Shown: positions 1-8,172, counted from the stretch's first letter. The stretch is 42,617 nt of DNA from JBFMFR01 sp040752025 (GCA_040752025.1 JBFMFR010000058.1:1-42617), one strand, 5' to 3'. Translations and numbers: made by a program. The notes: generated by a model from the letters alone, not told the origin.

Positions 1-1
1 T

Positions 2-100
2 GCTCTGGCTGCTCTGCGCACTTTGTTGCTCAATGGCGGCTGGGATTTGTACTGGCATGATCATCAAGTGTTACCTTTAGCCATCCCGGTGAAAACATGA
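2..100 (+). CDS. C-terminal end of a probable transposase (5' partial)
   Basis: The window opens inside a reading frame that runs to TGA at 98-100 and encodes about 32 residues. The string LLLNGGWDLYWHDHQ resembles the C-terminal end of ISKra4-type transposases, which commonly finish with an 'LRAL.LNG.WD.YW..H' pattern. This recall is from memory of the family and only the tail is visible, so the assignment is tentative. The 137 bases that follow (101-237) hold no convincing gene or terminator. Confidence 0.4.
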   Translation, partial: ALAALRTLLLNGGWDLYWHDHQVLPLAIPVKT

Positions 101-237
101 CTATCCCATCGGTTTGGCGCGCTAACCAAAATTTTGTTCAACCTGCGTCTGACCACTACAAGATGGACGCAGATTTTCGCAGATGAACCGTTAGAATGTC
201 CTGAAGAGGCGGGGGAGAGATTGAATAAGAACAGAGT

Positions 238-573
238 CTATGCCGCGCCTTTTTCCAGCAGGATCAAGAGCATGGTGACGGGCGTCTCGGCCAGGATGCT
301 GTGGGGGAGGTGAGGGGGCATATGCACCCAGGCGCCTTCGGCGGCAAGGAAGGAATCTTCCCCGAGGGTCAGGCGGGCTTTGCCGCTGAGGAAGTGCAGG
401 ATGGCGGGCTTGGAGGCAGTATGCTCGGAAAGCTCCTGGCCGGGGGCAAAGCCAAAGAGGATGACTTTGACCTGGTCGTCGCTGTAGAAGGTTTTGCTGA
501 TGATGGTGTCGGGGGTGATCTCGGGTATGCTGGTCAGGATGTTCTCAAAAAACGTGTAAGCGGTTTCGCTCAT
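238..573 (-). CDS. small single-domain cupin protein
   Basis: This 111-residue protein has the conserved cupin beta-barrel pattern. A glycine-rich strand (FGFAPGQELSEHTA) is followed by the first histidine motif, and HFLSGKARLTLGED forms the inter-motif region. The second motif contains MPPHLPHSI. Cupin 2 proteins of this size bind a divalent metal through His/Glu side chains and can be isomerases, dioxygenases or sensors; no substrate can be named here. The ATG at 573 has an AAGGAG ribosome site 8 nt upstream. The gene diverges from the gene at 665 across a short AT-rich promoter region. Confidence 0.8.
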   Translation of the reverse strand: MSETAYTFFENILTSIPEITPDTIISKTFYSDDQVKVILFGFAPGQELSEHTASKPAILHFLSGKARLTLGEDSFLAAEGAWVHMPPHLPHSILAETPVTMLLILLEKGAA

Positions 574-600
574 GGAGCGATCTCCTTGGGAGGCGGATTT

Positions 601-633
601 GGCCGGGAGTTCCGGCCAACAGTATTATATAAT
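601..633. promoter_or_regulatory. divergent promoter region with small inverted repeat
   Basis: An AT-rich core (TATTATATAATA, about 622-633) lies between the divergent cupin gene and the gene at 665 and can supply -10 elements in both directions. Next to it is a perfect 6-bp inverted repeat, GGCCGG (601-606) and CCGGCC (612-617), which sits near the expected cupin transcript start. It could be an operator or a 5'-UTR hairpin. Confidence 0.4.
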
Positions 634-664
634 AGGATAAGGATACCATGTAGGAGGTGTGCGG

Positions 665-1105
665 ATGAGGCAAAAACTGACACTAAAGTGGATGAAACAG
701 TTTTGGAGCGGCAGGCTTCCCAATCGAGAAGCGTTAATCGAGCGCCTGGCTGAAACCGGGCTGCTCCCTACGGATGCCCAATTGACACCGCTGGAACTGG
801 TGTGCGGCTGCAGCCTGATGGTTGAAAGTAAAACCACTTTCGAAGCGCTGGAGGCGATTGCTGCCTTGGCGAACGAAAGTGTGGAGGCGAAGTTCGACGA
901 GGCGTTTTTCGAGCAATTTCAATCTTCTCTGGATGCGATCCACCTGGCGGGGATGCGAGCGCAGGCGCGCAAATTGCGTAAACTGGGGCTGGGTATCGCC
1001 ACGATGCAAAGGGAAGAGCGCTGGCAGGGACGATGGGACAAAGAAAACAAAGAACGATTGGAAGCGGCGATCCGGGACGAGCCTTTTTTGCCACAGAAGG
1101 GGTGA
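665..1105 (+). CDS. hypothetical protein, helical, 146 aa
   Basis: The ATG at 665 lies 7 nt after a perfect AGGAGG (652-657), so it is preferred over the in-frame GTG at 659. The product is predicted to be soluble and mostly alpha-helical. It has a basic N-terminus (RQKLTLKWMKQFW), a central acidic helical region and a charged C-terminus rich in Arg, Glu and Lys. There is no signal peptide, membrane segment or metal motif, and I do not recognise the family. The gene is 48 nt upstream of the zinc-ribbon membrane protein and may be cotranscribed with it. Confidence 0.65.
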   Translation: MRQKLTLKWMKQFWSGRLPNREALIERLAETGLLPTDAQLTPLELVCGCSLMVESKTTFEALEAIAALANESVEAKFDEAFFEQFQSSLDAIHLAGMRAQARKLRKLGLGIATMQREERWQGRWDKENKERLEAAIRDEPFLPQKG

Positions 1106-1153
1106 GGCGCGCAGCGCATCGCGGAATGCATCTTGATATATCGGAGCGTGCAG

Positions 1154-1789
1154 ATGATCGCCTGTGATTACTGCGGAACACGTTACAAGGAATTTCAATC
1201 GAATTGCAGCAACTGCGGCGCGCCGCTGCCAGAGGCAGCGCCCCCGGCGCCTGTGAGGGCGGAGCAGAAGGCGGCGAAACCAGCGGAACTGCCGCCGCCA
1301 CCACCAGCGGCGCCGCGCCCGGTGGCTGATTTTTACGCCTGGAAGCTGTTGTTCAACGACCGGGAATTCTACGCAGCCGGGACGCTGCTCTTGATGAGCG
1401 TGTGCCTGCTGGCGCTCCCGGTGATCAAGACGGCGGCGAAGGAGACGGGAGCATCAGGGGCGCTGTTCTTTGTCGTGGGGCTGCTGCTGCTTTTCAGCGG
1501 GAGCTGGCTGGCGATGCGCTATCGGAAGATGCGCAGCATCTTGCTGGTGCTGCGCCAGGGCGAGGCGGTGCGGGGACAGATTACGAAGGTGGTGAGTGAG
1601 CCCTTTATGGAGGGCAGCGAGGCGAAGGTGTGGGTGATCCATTACCTGTTCTACCACAACGGGCGGCGGTTGGCGGGCAAGGTGTCGACGACAACGCCAC
1701 CCAGCAAGCGTTTGCAGCCCGGCCAGCTCACCTGGGTGCTCTACCGTCCGGAAGCGCCAGGGGAAAACGCGCTGTACCCGCATCCATAA
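1154..1789 (+). CDS. zinc-ribbon membrane protein with DUF3592-like region
   Basis: The N-terminus is a zinc ribbon with CDYCG followed about 15 residues later by CSNCG. A Pro/Ala-rich linker follows, then two hydrophobic segments (about LLMSVCLLALPVI and LFFVVGLLLLFSG) form a hairpin membrane anchor. The C-terminal 80 residues (VRGQITKVV, VIHYLFYHNGRR) look like the beta-rich domain of DUF3592-type proteins. The start is placed at ATG 1154 because GGAG lies 5-6 nt upstream; a TTG at 1133 in the same frame has no ribosome site. The role is unknown; similar zinc-ribbon membrane proteins are common in Anaerolineae. Confidence 0.65.
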   Translation: MIACDYCGTRYKEFQSNCSNCGAPLPEAAPPAPVRAEQKAAKPAELPPPPPAAPRPVADFYAWKLLFNDREFYAAGTLLLMSVCLLALPVIKTAAKETGASGALFFVVGLLLLFSGSWLAMRYRKMRSILLVLRQGEAVRGQITKVVSEPFMEGSEAKVWVIHYLFYHNGRRLAGKVSTTTPPSKRLQPGQLTWVLYRPEAPGENALYPHP

Positions 1790-1797
1790 GCCAGTAC

Positions 1798-1936
1798 CTT
1801 CGCCAATTTCGAAAAAGTGTTTTGCTGATGATCAGAAACCGGGTTTTTCGCCACTCAGGCAGGGATGTTTTGCAAATTTGGTGCAATGATTGCAGGAAAT
1901 TCTTGCAAACCAAAAACCCGGTTTCTTTTGGCGAAG
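1798..1936. repeat. 139-bp nested palindromic element (MITE/REP-like)
   Basis: The gene-free interval 1790-1981 contains nested inverted repeats. The outer arms are CTTCGCCAA (1798-1806) and TTGGCGAAG (1928-1936). The inner arms are AGAAACCGGGTTTTT (1834-1848) and its perfect 15-bp complement (1912-1926). The loop holds smaller repeats around TGCAATGATTGCA. The composition is AT-richer than the flanks. No transposase and no obvious target duplication were seen. It may be a mobile non-coding repeat. Confidence 0.6.
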
Positions 1937-1981
1937 ATATTGATAACACACTATGATTTACAAAGGCAGGGATTCCGCGGA

Positions 1982-3124
1982 ATGAGTGAGAATTTCAAAC
2001 ACCTGGGCATTTACAGCGATATCGTGGACGAGGCGACCTGGCAGGATTTGCTGCACAAGCGGGCGCACCCCGGCGCGGAGACGCAGCAAAAGGTTCGAGA
2101 GGTGCTGGGTTGGTGCGAGCGGGCGGAAGCGGCGCAGGAGGTGCGCAGCGAAAGATCCTGGGAGCAAGATGGGTTATCCTGCGAGGAGGTCAGTTGGCGG
2201 TGCGGCTACGGGCCGCGCACGCGGGCGTGGGTCTTCAAGCCGAGCGGGGCGCAGGGGCGCCTGCCGGGCGTGCTGGCTTTGCACGATCACGGTGGGGCGA
2301 AATACCACGGCATCGAGAAAATCGCTGATGGCCCTGAGGAGACTTCTGCCTTTATCTATAATAAGCGCAAGGCGCTTTACGGCGGGCGAGCGTGGGTGAA
2401 CGCGCTGGCGAAAGAGGGGTTCGTGGTGATGGTGCATGATGTCTTCCTGTGGGGGAGCCGCAGATTCCCGCTGGCAGACATGCAAGCGGCGCTGCAGGCG
2501 GAGGCGCCGGAGAAGATATTGGAAGAAGCCTGGCAAAGCTACGCGGCGCCGGCGGAGGTGGCGGCCTATGATTACCTGTCCAGGCAGCACGAACACGTGG
2601 TGGCAAAGTATCTCAACCTGCTGGGGGCTACCCTGGCAGGGGTGGTGTGCTACGAGGACCGGGTGGCGCTGAATGTGCTGCGCGCCAGGCCGGATGTGCG
2701 GGCGGATCAGGTGGCCTGCATGGGGCTTTCGGGGGGCGGGGCGCGGGCCGGCCTGCTGCGCGCAACGGTGGCGGACCTGGCAGCGGCGGTGGTGGCCGGG
2801 ATGATGAGCACTTATGCGAGTTTGCTGGACCAAAACGTGGCCTGCCATACGTGGATGTTCTTCCCGACCGGTTGGAGCCGCTATGGCGATTGGACGGACC
2901 TGGTGGCCTGCCAGGCCCCGGCGGAGTTGCTGGTGCAGTATAACCTGGATGACGAGCTGTTCCCGCTGGCAGGGATGCGAGCGGCGCACGCCCGTTTGCA
3001 GGAACATTACCAATACGCCGGCCGGCCCCAGGCTTACGAGGGGCAATTCTATCCTGGGGCGCACAAACTCGACATGGAAATGCAGGCGGCAGCGTTCCAG
3101 TGGCTGCGAGAGCGGATTGGTTGA
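1982..3124 (+). CDS. alpha/beta hydrolase, dienelactone hydrolase/acetyl-xylan esterase type
   Basis: This 380-residue soluble alpha/beta hydrolase has the oxyanion-hole motif LALHDHGG and the nucleophile elbow MGLSGGGARAG, with Ser as nucleophile. A candidate acid lies in NLDDELFPL and the general-base His in PGAHKLDME near the C-terminus, so the catalytic triad looks complete. The fold order fits large dienelactone hydrolase-like or acetyl-esterase proteins (cf. abhydrolase_7). The ATG at 1982 is chosen because the family's N-terminus begins there; the open frame extends upstream only through the palindromic element. It is followed 27 nt later by a secreted GH123-like gene, which hints at carbohydrate-ester processing. 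Confidence 0.75.
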   Translation: MSENFKHLGIYSDIVDEATWQDLLHKRAHPGAETQQKVREVLGWCERAEAAQEVRSERSWEQDGLSCEEVSWRCGYGPRTRAWVFKPSGAQGRLPGVLALHDHGGAKYHGIEKIADGPEETSAFIYNKRKALYGGRAWVNALAKEGFVVMVHDVFLWGSRRFPLADMQAALQAEAPEKILEEAWQSYAAPAEVAAYDYLSRQHEHVVAKYLNLLGATLAGVVCYEDRVALNVLRARPDVRADQVACMGLSGGGARAGLLRATVADLAAAVVAGMMSTYASLLDQNVACHTWMFFPTGWSRYGDWTDLVACQAPAELLVQYNLDDELFPLAGMRAAHARLQEHYQYAGRPQAYEGQFYPGAHKLDMEMQAAAFQWLRERIG

Positions 3125-3151
3125 GCGAAGAACTCACATGTGGAGGAAAGT

Positions 3152-5557
3152 GTGAAGTTTACGAGAGGCATCCAGGTGTTTGTACTGCTGCTGGCGCTGG
3201 GGGCTTCGCTGGCAGGTCCTTATCGGGATGGGGCGGCACAGGCGGGCGAGAGCGAGAACTACACGTATAAACTGGCACAATCCACGGCGGCCTACGAATT
3301 CTGGACGACAACGCCCGGCGAGCACGTTTTCAAGGATTCGCCGATGCCTGGGGCGAGCGGGGCGGAGGTGAAGGTCTACGCAGCGCGCAACGAGTTCGAG
3401 CCTTTCCAGGTGGCGGTGAAGCCAGCGGCGAGCGGAGGTGTGACGGTCAGTTTCGGCGGGTTTGGGGCGGGGATTACGACGGAAATCTACCAGGTCAAGT
3501 ACGTCAATCTGACCCAGACTACGGATTACCTGGGGCGGACCGGGTTCAACCCGGACCCGTTATGGCCGCTAAACAGCGGGGACGCGGCGGCGGTAACGGC
3601 CAACGAGAACACGGCGTTTTGGTTCAGCGTGTTCGTGCCTGAGGGAACACCGGCCGGGGACTATACCGCCAACGTGACGATTGGGGGCGTGGCTATCCCG
3701 GTGCGCATGCACGTGTTCAATTTCACCCTACCCAACGAAATGCACGTGCGCTCGCAGATGAATTTCTCTTACCAGACGATCCTGGAACGCTACGGGGTCA
3801 GCGGAACGGGGAATGAATACTGGTTCTATCTGGATAAGATCAAGCAATATATGATCGACCACCGCCTGACGCCCAAGTCTGTGCTGTGGTCGGGCGGGCT
3901 GACGACCAGCGGGGCGGCGCCATACATCGATTACGATTGCAACGGCAACTTTACCGATAACGATGGCATCTGGGGTTTCGAGCAGCCAGCGGCGCGCTAC
4001 CTGGATGGCAGCGGGTTGATGAGCGGTAAGTATGCGACGGCCTTCAATGGGGGAACGGGTTTCCCTTCTTTCATGGCGGCGACTTTCCAAAACAACGACG
4101 CCTCCGCCGACCAGCGCCCGTCCACTTTTTGCGGGCTGACGCGCTCCAGCAGCGACTGGTACACGGCGAACAACCCCAATACGCCCTACAACCAGAAGTG
4201 GTTCCAGTACATGGCGGCGATACAGAATTATCTGAGCGGGCTGGGATACCTGGACGAGGCGTATTATTACTTTGCCAACGAGCCGCAGGACCAGGCTGAC
4301 TACGACGCGGTGGCGTGGTATTCGCAGGAATTGAAGAATGCAGCGCCGGATCTCAAGCTGATGGTCTCGGAGGAGGCCAAGCCGCAGATCTACGATCACC
4401 CGACTTACACAGGAGCCAAGATCGACATGTGGCTGGCGCACCTGGGAATCCACTTCAATCCGGTAGTAGCTCTCGAGCGCTTGCAGAACCATAACGAGGC
4501 AAGCTGGATTTATTTCCTCAACAGCACTTACCTGCCGCGCTTCAACATCTTTACGATCGACCATCCCGGGGTGGAGGCGAAGCTCCCCGGCTGGTTCTTG
4601 TGGAAGTACCGCCTGGGCGGGTTGGCGTATTACCGCTTCAACGATTGGGGCAGCAACCCGTGGACGAATCCGCGGCAGAACAACCAGAACGGCGAGTATT
4701 TCATGCTTTATCCGCCCTCGGAGAACAATACCAATATCGCCTACGGCTCCAACGGTCACCGCTTCGTGCCCTCCATCCGCCTGGAACTGCTGCGGGATGG
4801 GCTGGAGGATTACGAGTATTTCTACCTGCTGAACGGCGGGCAAACGCCACAGGCAGGAGTCGCCAACCCGGCTGACACCTGGGTGGACAGAATCATCGGC
4901 GGCTCCCAGGCTTACAACCGCGACAGCGAGATGTTGTACAACCTGCGGCGGTTGGTCGGGCTGAAGATCGGCGGGGAGATGGCGGCGATCCCCGAGATCG
5001 AGCCGCAGTCGGCTCACCCCCGCTCAGACGGCCCGCCGGGGAACTACTACATCAATTTCCAGGATCCGGACGGGCAGCCGAGCGGTACGGTGACTTACAA
5101 TGGGCATACTTACACGAAAATCGGCAACGCCCTGTACAGCGCAGCGGCAGGCTACGGCTGGTACCGGGCGGCGGACGTGCCCCCGGCCAATTTCTATATG
5201 GCTTACGACCTGTGGTTCGACGCAGAGCCTACAATCTTGCTGCGCAGCAGCATCATCGACGATTGGGGGCGGGAGCACGTGTTCGAGTTCGACCTGCCCA
5301 ACGGCACTTACAACGTTACCGTGGGGGTTGGCTACCGGGGTGGAACGCGAGTGCACAAAATCGTCATCGAAGGGGAAGCTGCGATCGATGAGGAGACGAC
5401 GAGCGGCAGCGCGATCATCCGCACCCAGCAGGTAACGGTCAAGGATAAGAAGCTGACGGTGGTGATGGGGATGTATAATCAGACCGGGCACATCAATTTC
5501 CTAGATATCGAGTACGTGAACACCCAGTCGATCTATCTACCGATGGTATGGCATTGA
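3152..5557 (+). CDS. secreted DUF4091 / GH123-like glycoside hydrolase
   Basis: The product has 801 residues. The GTG start at 3152 follows GGAGG by 5 nt. An N-terminal signal peptide (VFVLLLALGASLAG) is followed by a beta-sandwich region (about 40-200) with the phrase VYAARNEFEPFQVAV. A DUF4091/GH123-type catalytic (beta/alpha) domain occupies about 210-560, with YYYFANEPQD, WFLWKYRLGGLAYYRFNDWG and the highly typical LELLRDGLEDYEYFYLL. A C-terminal beta domain binds or supports substrate. GH123 enzymes use substrate-assisted catalysis on N-acetylgalactosaminides, but many DUF4091 proteins have unknown substrates. The protein ends in IYLPMVWH, a YLP tail that I have seen on exported Chloroflexota proteins. 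Confidence 0.8.
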   Translation: MKFTRGIQVFVLLLALGASLAGPYRDGAAQAGESENYTYKLAQSTAAYEFWTTTPGEHVFKDSPMPGASGAEVKVYAARNEFEPFQVAVKPAASGGVTVSFGGFGAGITTEIYQVKYVNLTQTTDYLGRTGFNPDPLWPLNSGDAAAVTANENTAFWFSVFVPEGTPAGDYTANVTIGGVAIPVRMHVFNFTLPNEMHVRSQMNFSYQTILERYGVSGTGNEYWFYLDKIKQYMIDHRLTPKSVLWSGGLTTSGAAPYIDYDCNGNFTDNDGIWGFEQPAARYLDGSGLMSGKYATAFNGGTGFPSFMAATFQNNDASADQRPSTFCGLTRSSSDWYTANNPNTPYNQKWFQYMAAIQNYLSGLGYLDEAYYYFANEPQDQADYDAVAWYSQELKNAAPDLKLMVSEEAKPQIYDHPTYTGAKIDMWLAHLGIHFNPVVALERLQNHNEASWIYFLNSTYLPRFNIFTIDHPGVEAKLPGWFLWKYRLGGLAYYRFNDWGSNPWTNPRQNNQNGEYFMLYPPSENNTNIAYGSNGHRFVPSIRLELLRDGLEDYEYFYLLNGGQTPQAGVANPADTWVDRIIGGSQAYNRDSEMLYNLRRLVGLKIGGEMAAIPEIEPQSAHPRSDGPPGNYYINFQDPDGQPSGTVTYNGHTYTKIGNALYSAAAGYGWYRAADVPPANFYMAYDLWFDAEPTILLRSSIIDDWGREHVFEFDLPNGTYNVTVGVGYRGGTRVHKIVIEGEAAIDEETTSGSAIIRTQQVTVKDKKLTVVMGMYNQTGHINFLDIEYVNTQSIYLPMVWH

Positions 5558-5608
5558 GGCGGGGCCCTGTGGTGGGCGTGGTAAACAGGTTTATCTGGCG
5601 GAGGCAGT

Positions 5609-6190
5609 GTGATTTATCATTATACGATCAACGGGATTGATGTGCAGACGGGGGATATCATCTGTACTTCGGATGGCAAACCGGATATCCTGCCCGGCCA
5701 GTTCTGGCGGATGATCGGGCGGCTGCTGCCGGGCGATGTGGACCACGTGGTGATCTACCTGGGGCCGGAGGGGCGGTGCGTGGAGGCGGGCGGGCGCGGC
5801 GTGGCCACGTTCGAAATCGAGAACGGACGCTGGGAATGCGACCACCTGATCCTGGAGCGCGGCCTGCTGGTGGACAGCTTTTATGGTGTGGCTTACCCGC
5901 TCGAAGGGCTGGGGCTGTCGCCTTTCGAGGAGGAGCACATCCGGGAGAACGTGGCGGCTTACTGCCTGGCGCAACTGGGCAAGCCTTACAACCTGAATTT
6001 CCTGGACGCGGAGCGCGAAGACGCGTTCTACTGCAGCCAACTGGCCTACAAAGCTTACCAGCGCCACGGGGTCAACCTGAATACCGGGATGGCGATGGGC
6101 AACCTGCCTGGCTCGGACGAGATTGTGTATCCTCAGGAGATCTGGGATGGCTTCCCACACCAGCGAGGGGAGTGCTTAGATCAGGCGTAG
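5609..6190 (+). CDS. YiiX/YebB-like permuted NlpC/P60 cysteine hydrolase
   Basis: This 193-residue protein resembles the YiiX (DUF830, permuted papain-like) family. GDIICTSD is near the N-terminus, the conserved His lies in DVDHVVIYLG (about 50), and the Cys nucleophile is in FYCSQLAYKAY (about 140). A conserved G(K/R)PYN phrase also appears (GKPYNLNFLD). The order His before Cys fits the circularly permuted NlpC/P60 fold. The family acts on lipids or peptides at the envelope, but substrates are mostly unknown. The GTG at 5609 is preceded by GGAGG. The 3' end overlaps the convergent YkgJ-like gene by 10 bases. Confidence 0.7.
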   Translation: MIYHYTINGIDVQTGDIICTSDGKPDILPGQFWRMIGRLLPGDVDHVVIYLGPEGRCVEAGGRGVATFEIENGRWECDHLILERGLLVDSFYGVAYPLEGLGLSPFEEEHIRENVAAYCLAQLGKPYNLNFLDAEREDAFYCSQLAYKAYQRHGVNLNTGMAMGNLPGSDEIVYPQEIWDGFPHQRGECLDQA

Positions 6191-6837
6191 GGGCCGAACT
6201 TGGGGAAATCTCCTGGATCCGCACGGCGCAAGCGCCCGCTGCGCGGGGACAGCTTGTAGTAATGGCCGTTGCGGTGCAAGAGGGGGATGGCGCGCTTCCA
6301 GCGGCCAAAGACGCGGCGCATGTTGATGGACAGGCTGCGATAGCTGTCCCACTCTCCGGGGATGGTGGTGAAGAGCTCGTCGAAGGCGGAAAAGAAGGCG
6401 GAACGGAACTGCGGGGTGACGGTTTGCAGGTTGTTGACCACCCAGCAGGTCTTTTCATACTGCCAGTCGTAGGTCATGCCGATAAAGCGGTCGTCGCGGG
6501 TGATGTAGGGGAAGAAGGGAAAGGCCCGGCAGGACAGGCTGCGGAAGTTACGTTGACAGTGCAGGTGACCCAGGCAGGCGACCGGGCGCATGCCCGGTGG
6601 GGTTTCGCACAGCAGGCGGCGAGTTTCGGCCTGGCTGCGCCCCTGCCAGGGATGCCACAGTCCGGTATTGGCGCTCAAGTAATCCCATTCTTCTTCGTAA
6701 ACAACGGGGACGGCATAGCAGGTGTCGCAGCAGAAGGGAACGTGGTGAGGGTTGTGCGGGGCGCAGCGCGCGCCGCAATCTAAGGCGGCGATGGGGGCAT
6801 CGAAGCGGGCGTAAAGGGCGGCGTAATCGATGGGCAT
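6181..6837 (-). CDS. YkgJ-like cysteine-cluster protein
   Basis: This 218-residue protein has the Cys pattern of YkgJ (zinc- or iron-chelating) proteins. DCGARC is followed by FCCDTCYAVPV, then RPVACLGHLHCQRNFRSLSC, immediately followed by RAFPFFPY, the 'C..FPF.P' block typical of the family. The C-terminal half (MTYDWQYEKTCWVV and on) is longer than in small YkgJ proteins. The biochemical role of the family is unknown; the metal-binding Cys set is seen directly. The gene is convergent with the YiiX-like gene and is divergently separated from the ArsR operon by about 100 bases. Confidence 0.6.
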   Translation of the reverse strand: MPIDYAALYARFDAPIAALDCGARCAPHNPHHVPFCCDTCYAVPVVYEEEWDYLSANTGLWHPWQGRSQAETRRLLCETPPGMRPVACLGHLHCQRNFRSLSCRAFPFFPYITRDDRFIGMTYDWQYEKTCWVVNNLQTVTPQFRSAFFSAFDELFTTIPGEWDSYRSLSINMRRVFGRWKRAIPLLHRNGHYYKLSPRSGRLRRADPGDFPKFGPYA

Positions 6838-6935
6838 AGGGAGAGGCGCTCTTGCGGAGCAAGATGGGTAGGTTGGGGCTCCGGTTGATCTATTTTACCT
6901 GCATTTCTGCAATGTGTGATCTCGGGCGCAAACGA

Positions 6936-6964
6936 TTGACAGGATGCCGAGAGGGCCTTATAAT
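6936..6964 (+). promoter_or_regulatory. consensus sigma-70 promoter for arsR-vit operon
   Basis: There is a perfect -35 TTGACA (6936-6941), a 17-bp spacer and a perfect -10 TATAAT (6959-6964). The expected transcript start is about 6971, inside the operator palindrome. This is the strongest promoter recognisable in the window. Confidence 0.9.
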
Positions 6965-6965
6965 C

Positions 6966-6995
6966 GAAACAATTGAGCGAATGTTCAATTGTTTC
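6966..6995 (+). promoter_or_regulatory. ArsR/SmtB-type operator palindrome
   Basis: A perfect 11-bp inverted repeat, GAAACAATTGA (6966-6976) and TCAATTGTTTC (6985-6995), is separated by 8 bp. Its centre, TGAGCGAATGTTCA, matches the TGAACA-N2-TGTTCA core of SmtB/CzrA operators in all but a few positions. It starts one base after the -10 box, so a bound repressor would block RNA polymerase. This predicts autoregulation by the ArsR protein encoded at 7000. Confidence 0.85.
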
Positions 6996-6999
6996 ATCG

Positions 7000-7320
7000 A
7001 TGGAGATCAAATTGGCTGCAAAGAAAAACCAAACACTTGATGAGCATACTGCTGCCCACGTGGCAGAGCTGTTCCGGGCGTTCAGCGATACCAGCCGGGT
7101 GCGCATCGTTTTTGCGATTATCGACCAGGAACTGAATGTTAGCACGCTGGCTCAAATGATTGGGGTGAGCGAATCGGCGATTTCGCATCACCTGCGCGGG
7201 CTGCGGCAAATGAAGCTGGTGCAGGCGCGACGTGATGGAAAAGAGGTGTATTACCGGCTCGAAGATGAGCATGTGATTGCTTTGTTCCAGCAGGGGGTCA
7301 ACCACGTGCGGCATGGGTGA
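7000..7320 (+). CDS. ArsR/SmtB-family metal-responsive repressor with alpha5 site
   Basis: This 106-residue winged-helix regulator carries AELFRAFSDTSRVRIVFAI, the recognition helix SESAISHHLRGLRQMKLV, and the wing ARRDGKEVYYRL. The alpha3 Cys motif (ELCVCDL type) is absent (ELNVSTL). The last helix instead keeps D89, H91, H102 and H105 with the exact spacing of the alpha5 zinc/cobalt site of CzrA and SmtB. That predicts Zn(II)- or Co(II)-type sensing at the dimer interface. The start is ATG 7000; TTG 7012 has the better GGAGA ribosome site and is an alternative. The promoter/operator lies just upstream and the transporter gene follows 44 nt later. Confidence 0.88.
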   Translation: MEIKLAAKKNQTLDEHTAAHVAELFRAFSDTSRVRIVFAIIDQELNVSTLAQMIGVSESAISHHLRGLRQMKLVQARRDGKEVYYRLEDEHVIALFQQGVNHVRHG

Positions 7321-7364
7321 AAAACCCAGCAGCACAAATACCAATTCACAAAAGAGAAACTTAC

Positions 7365-8120
7365 ATGGACAGCATACCAGAAAAAACTGCGCGCAATCTT
7401 CACGCGGACGAACATGACCTGCACGCCAGGATCGATCCACACCGGCGGGGGGCATCGGGGCTTTCAAATATCATCCTGGGGGGGCAGGATGGCCTGGTCA
7501 ACGTACTGGGCGTGATCCTGGGGGTGGCGGCAGCGACCAGCGATACACGCATCGTGTTGGTGGCCGGGCTGGCGGCGACTTTCGCTGAGTCGGTGTCGAT
7601 GGGGGCAGTGGCTTTCACTTCAACGGTGGCGGATGCGGATTACTACGACAGCGAAAGGGAGCGCGAGATGCGGCACGTGGAGCATGCGCCCAGGCTCGAG
7701 CGCGACGAAATCCGGCAGATCTACGCGGAAAAAGGATTCCAGGGCGACCTGCTGGAAAAGATCGTGGATACGATTACGGCCAACCGGGAGGTATGGGTAG
7801 CGGTGATGATGGCGGAGGAACACCAATTATCGCCGGTCGACCGCCGAGGAGCCTGGAAAGCGGCGCTGGTGGTGGGGATATCGGCGATCGTGGGTTCCTT
7901 GATCCCGCTGGTCCCGTTTGCCTTCTTGCCGGTGGGACTGAGCATGTGGGTGTCGATCGTGATCACCGCCCTGGTGTTGTTCGGGGTGGGGGCTTATAAG
8001 GCGCGGGTAACGGTTGGAAGCCCTGGGAAAAGCGGACTGGAGATGGCGGTGATCGGCACGGCCAGCGCGCTGGTGGGGTACGCGGTGGGGGCACTGTTGA
8101 AGCTGCCCACGACACCTTAG
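7365..8120 (+). CDS. VIT1/CCC1-family divalent metal transporter
   Basis: This 251-residue membrane protein has the family hallmark GGQDGLVNVLGVILGVAAAT in TM1 and the TM2 stretch FAESVSMGAVAFTSTVADADYY. A charged metal-binding cytoplasmic region rich in Glu follows (about 95-150, SEREREMRHVEHAPRLERDE), then three C-terminal membrane helices. VIT proteins move Fe(II) or Mn(II) by proton antiport. The ATG at 7365 gives the canonical N-terminus; a GTG at 7317 overlapping the arsR stop would add 16 residues. Regulation by the upstream ArsR protein is likely. Confidence 0.85.
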   Translation: MDSIPEKTARNLHADEHDLHARIDPHRRGASGLSNIILGGQDGLVNVLGVILGVAAATSDTRIVLVAGLAATFAESVSMGAVAFTSTVADADYYDSEREREMRHVEHAPRLERDEIRQIYAEKGFQGDLLEKIVDTITANREVWVAVMMAEEHQLSPVDRRGAWKAALVVGISAIVGSLIPLVPFAFLPVGLSMWVSIVITALVLFGVGAYKARVTVGSPGKSGLEMAVIGTASALVGYAVGALLKLPTTP

Positions 8121-8144
8121 CAAGCAAAATGGAAGTTGTGAGTG

Positions 8145-8150
8145 TATAAT
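8145..8150 (+). promoter_or_regulatory. -10 element before nitroreductase gene
   Basis: TATAAT occurs 22 nt before the nitroreductase ATG, followed by a GAGGAGG ribosome site. No good -35 hexamer was seen at 16-18 bp, so it could be a weak or activated promoter. Confidence 0.45.
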
Positions 8151-8172
8151 TTGTTGTAGACGAGGAGGCGCT

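Noticed and set aside
3728..5017. Long minus-strand open frame inside the DUF4091 gene
   Set aside because: It is a mirror frame in GC-rich DNA; the plus-strand frame has a signal peptide, ribosome site and family motifs.
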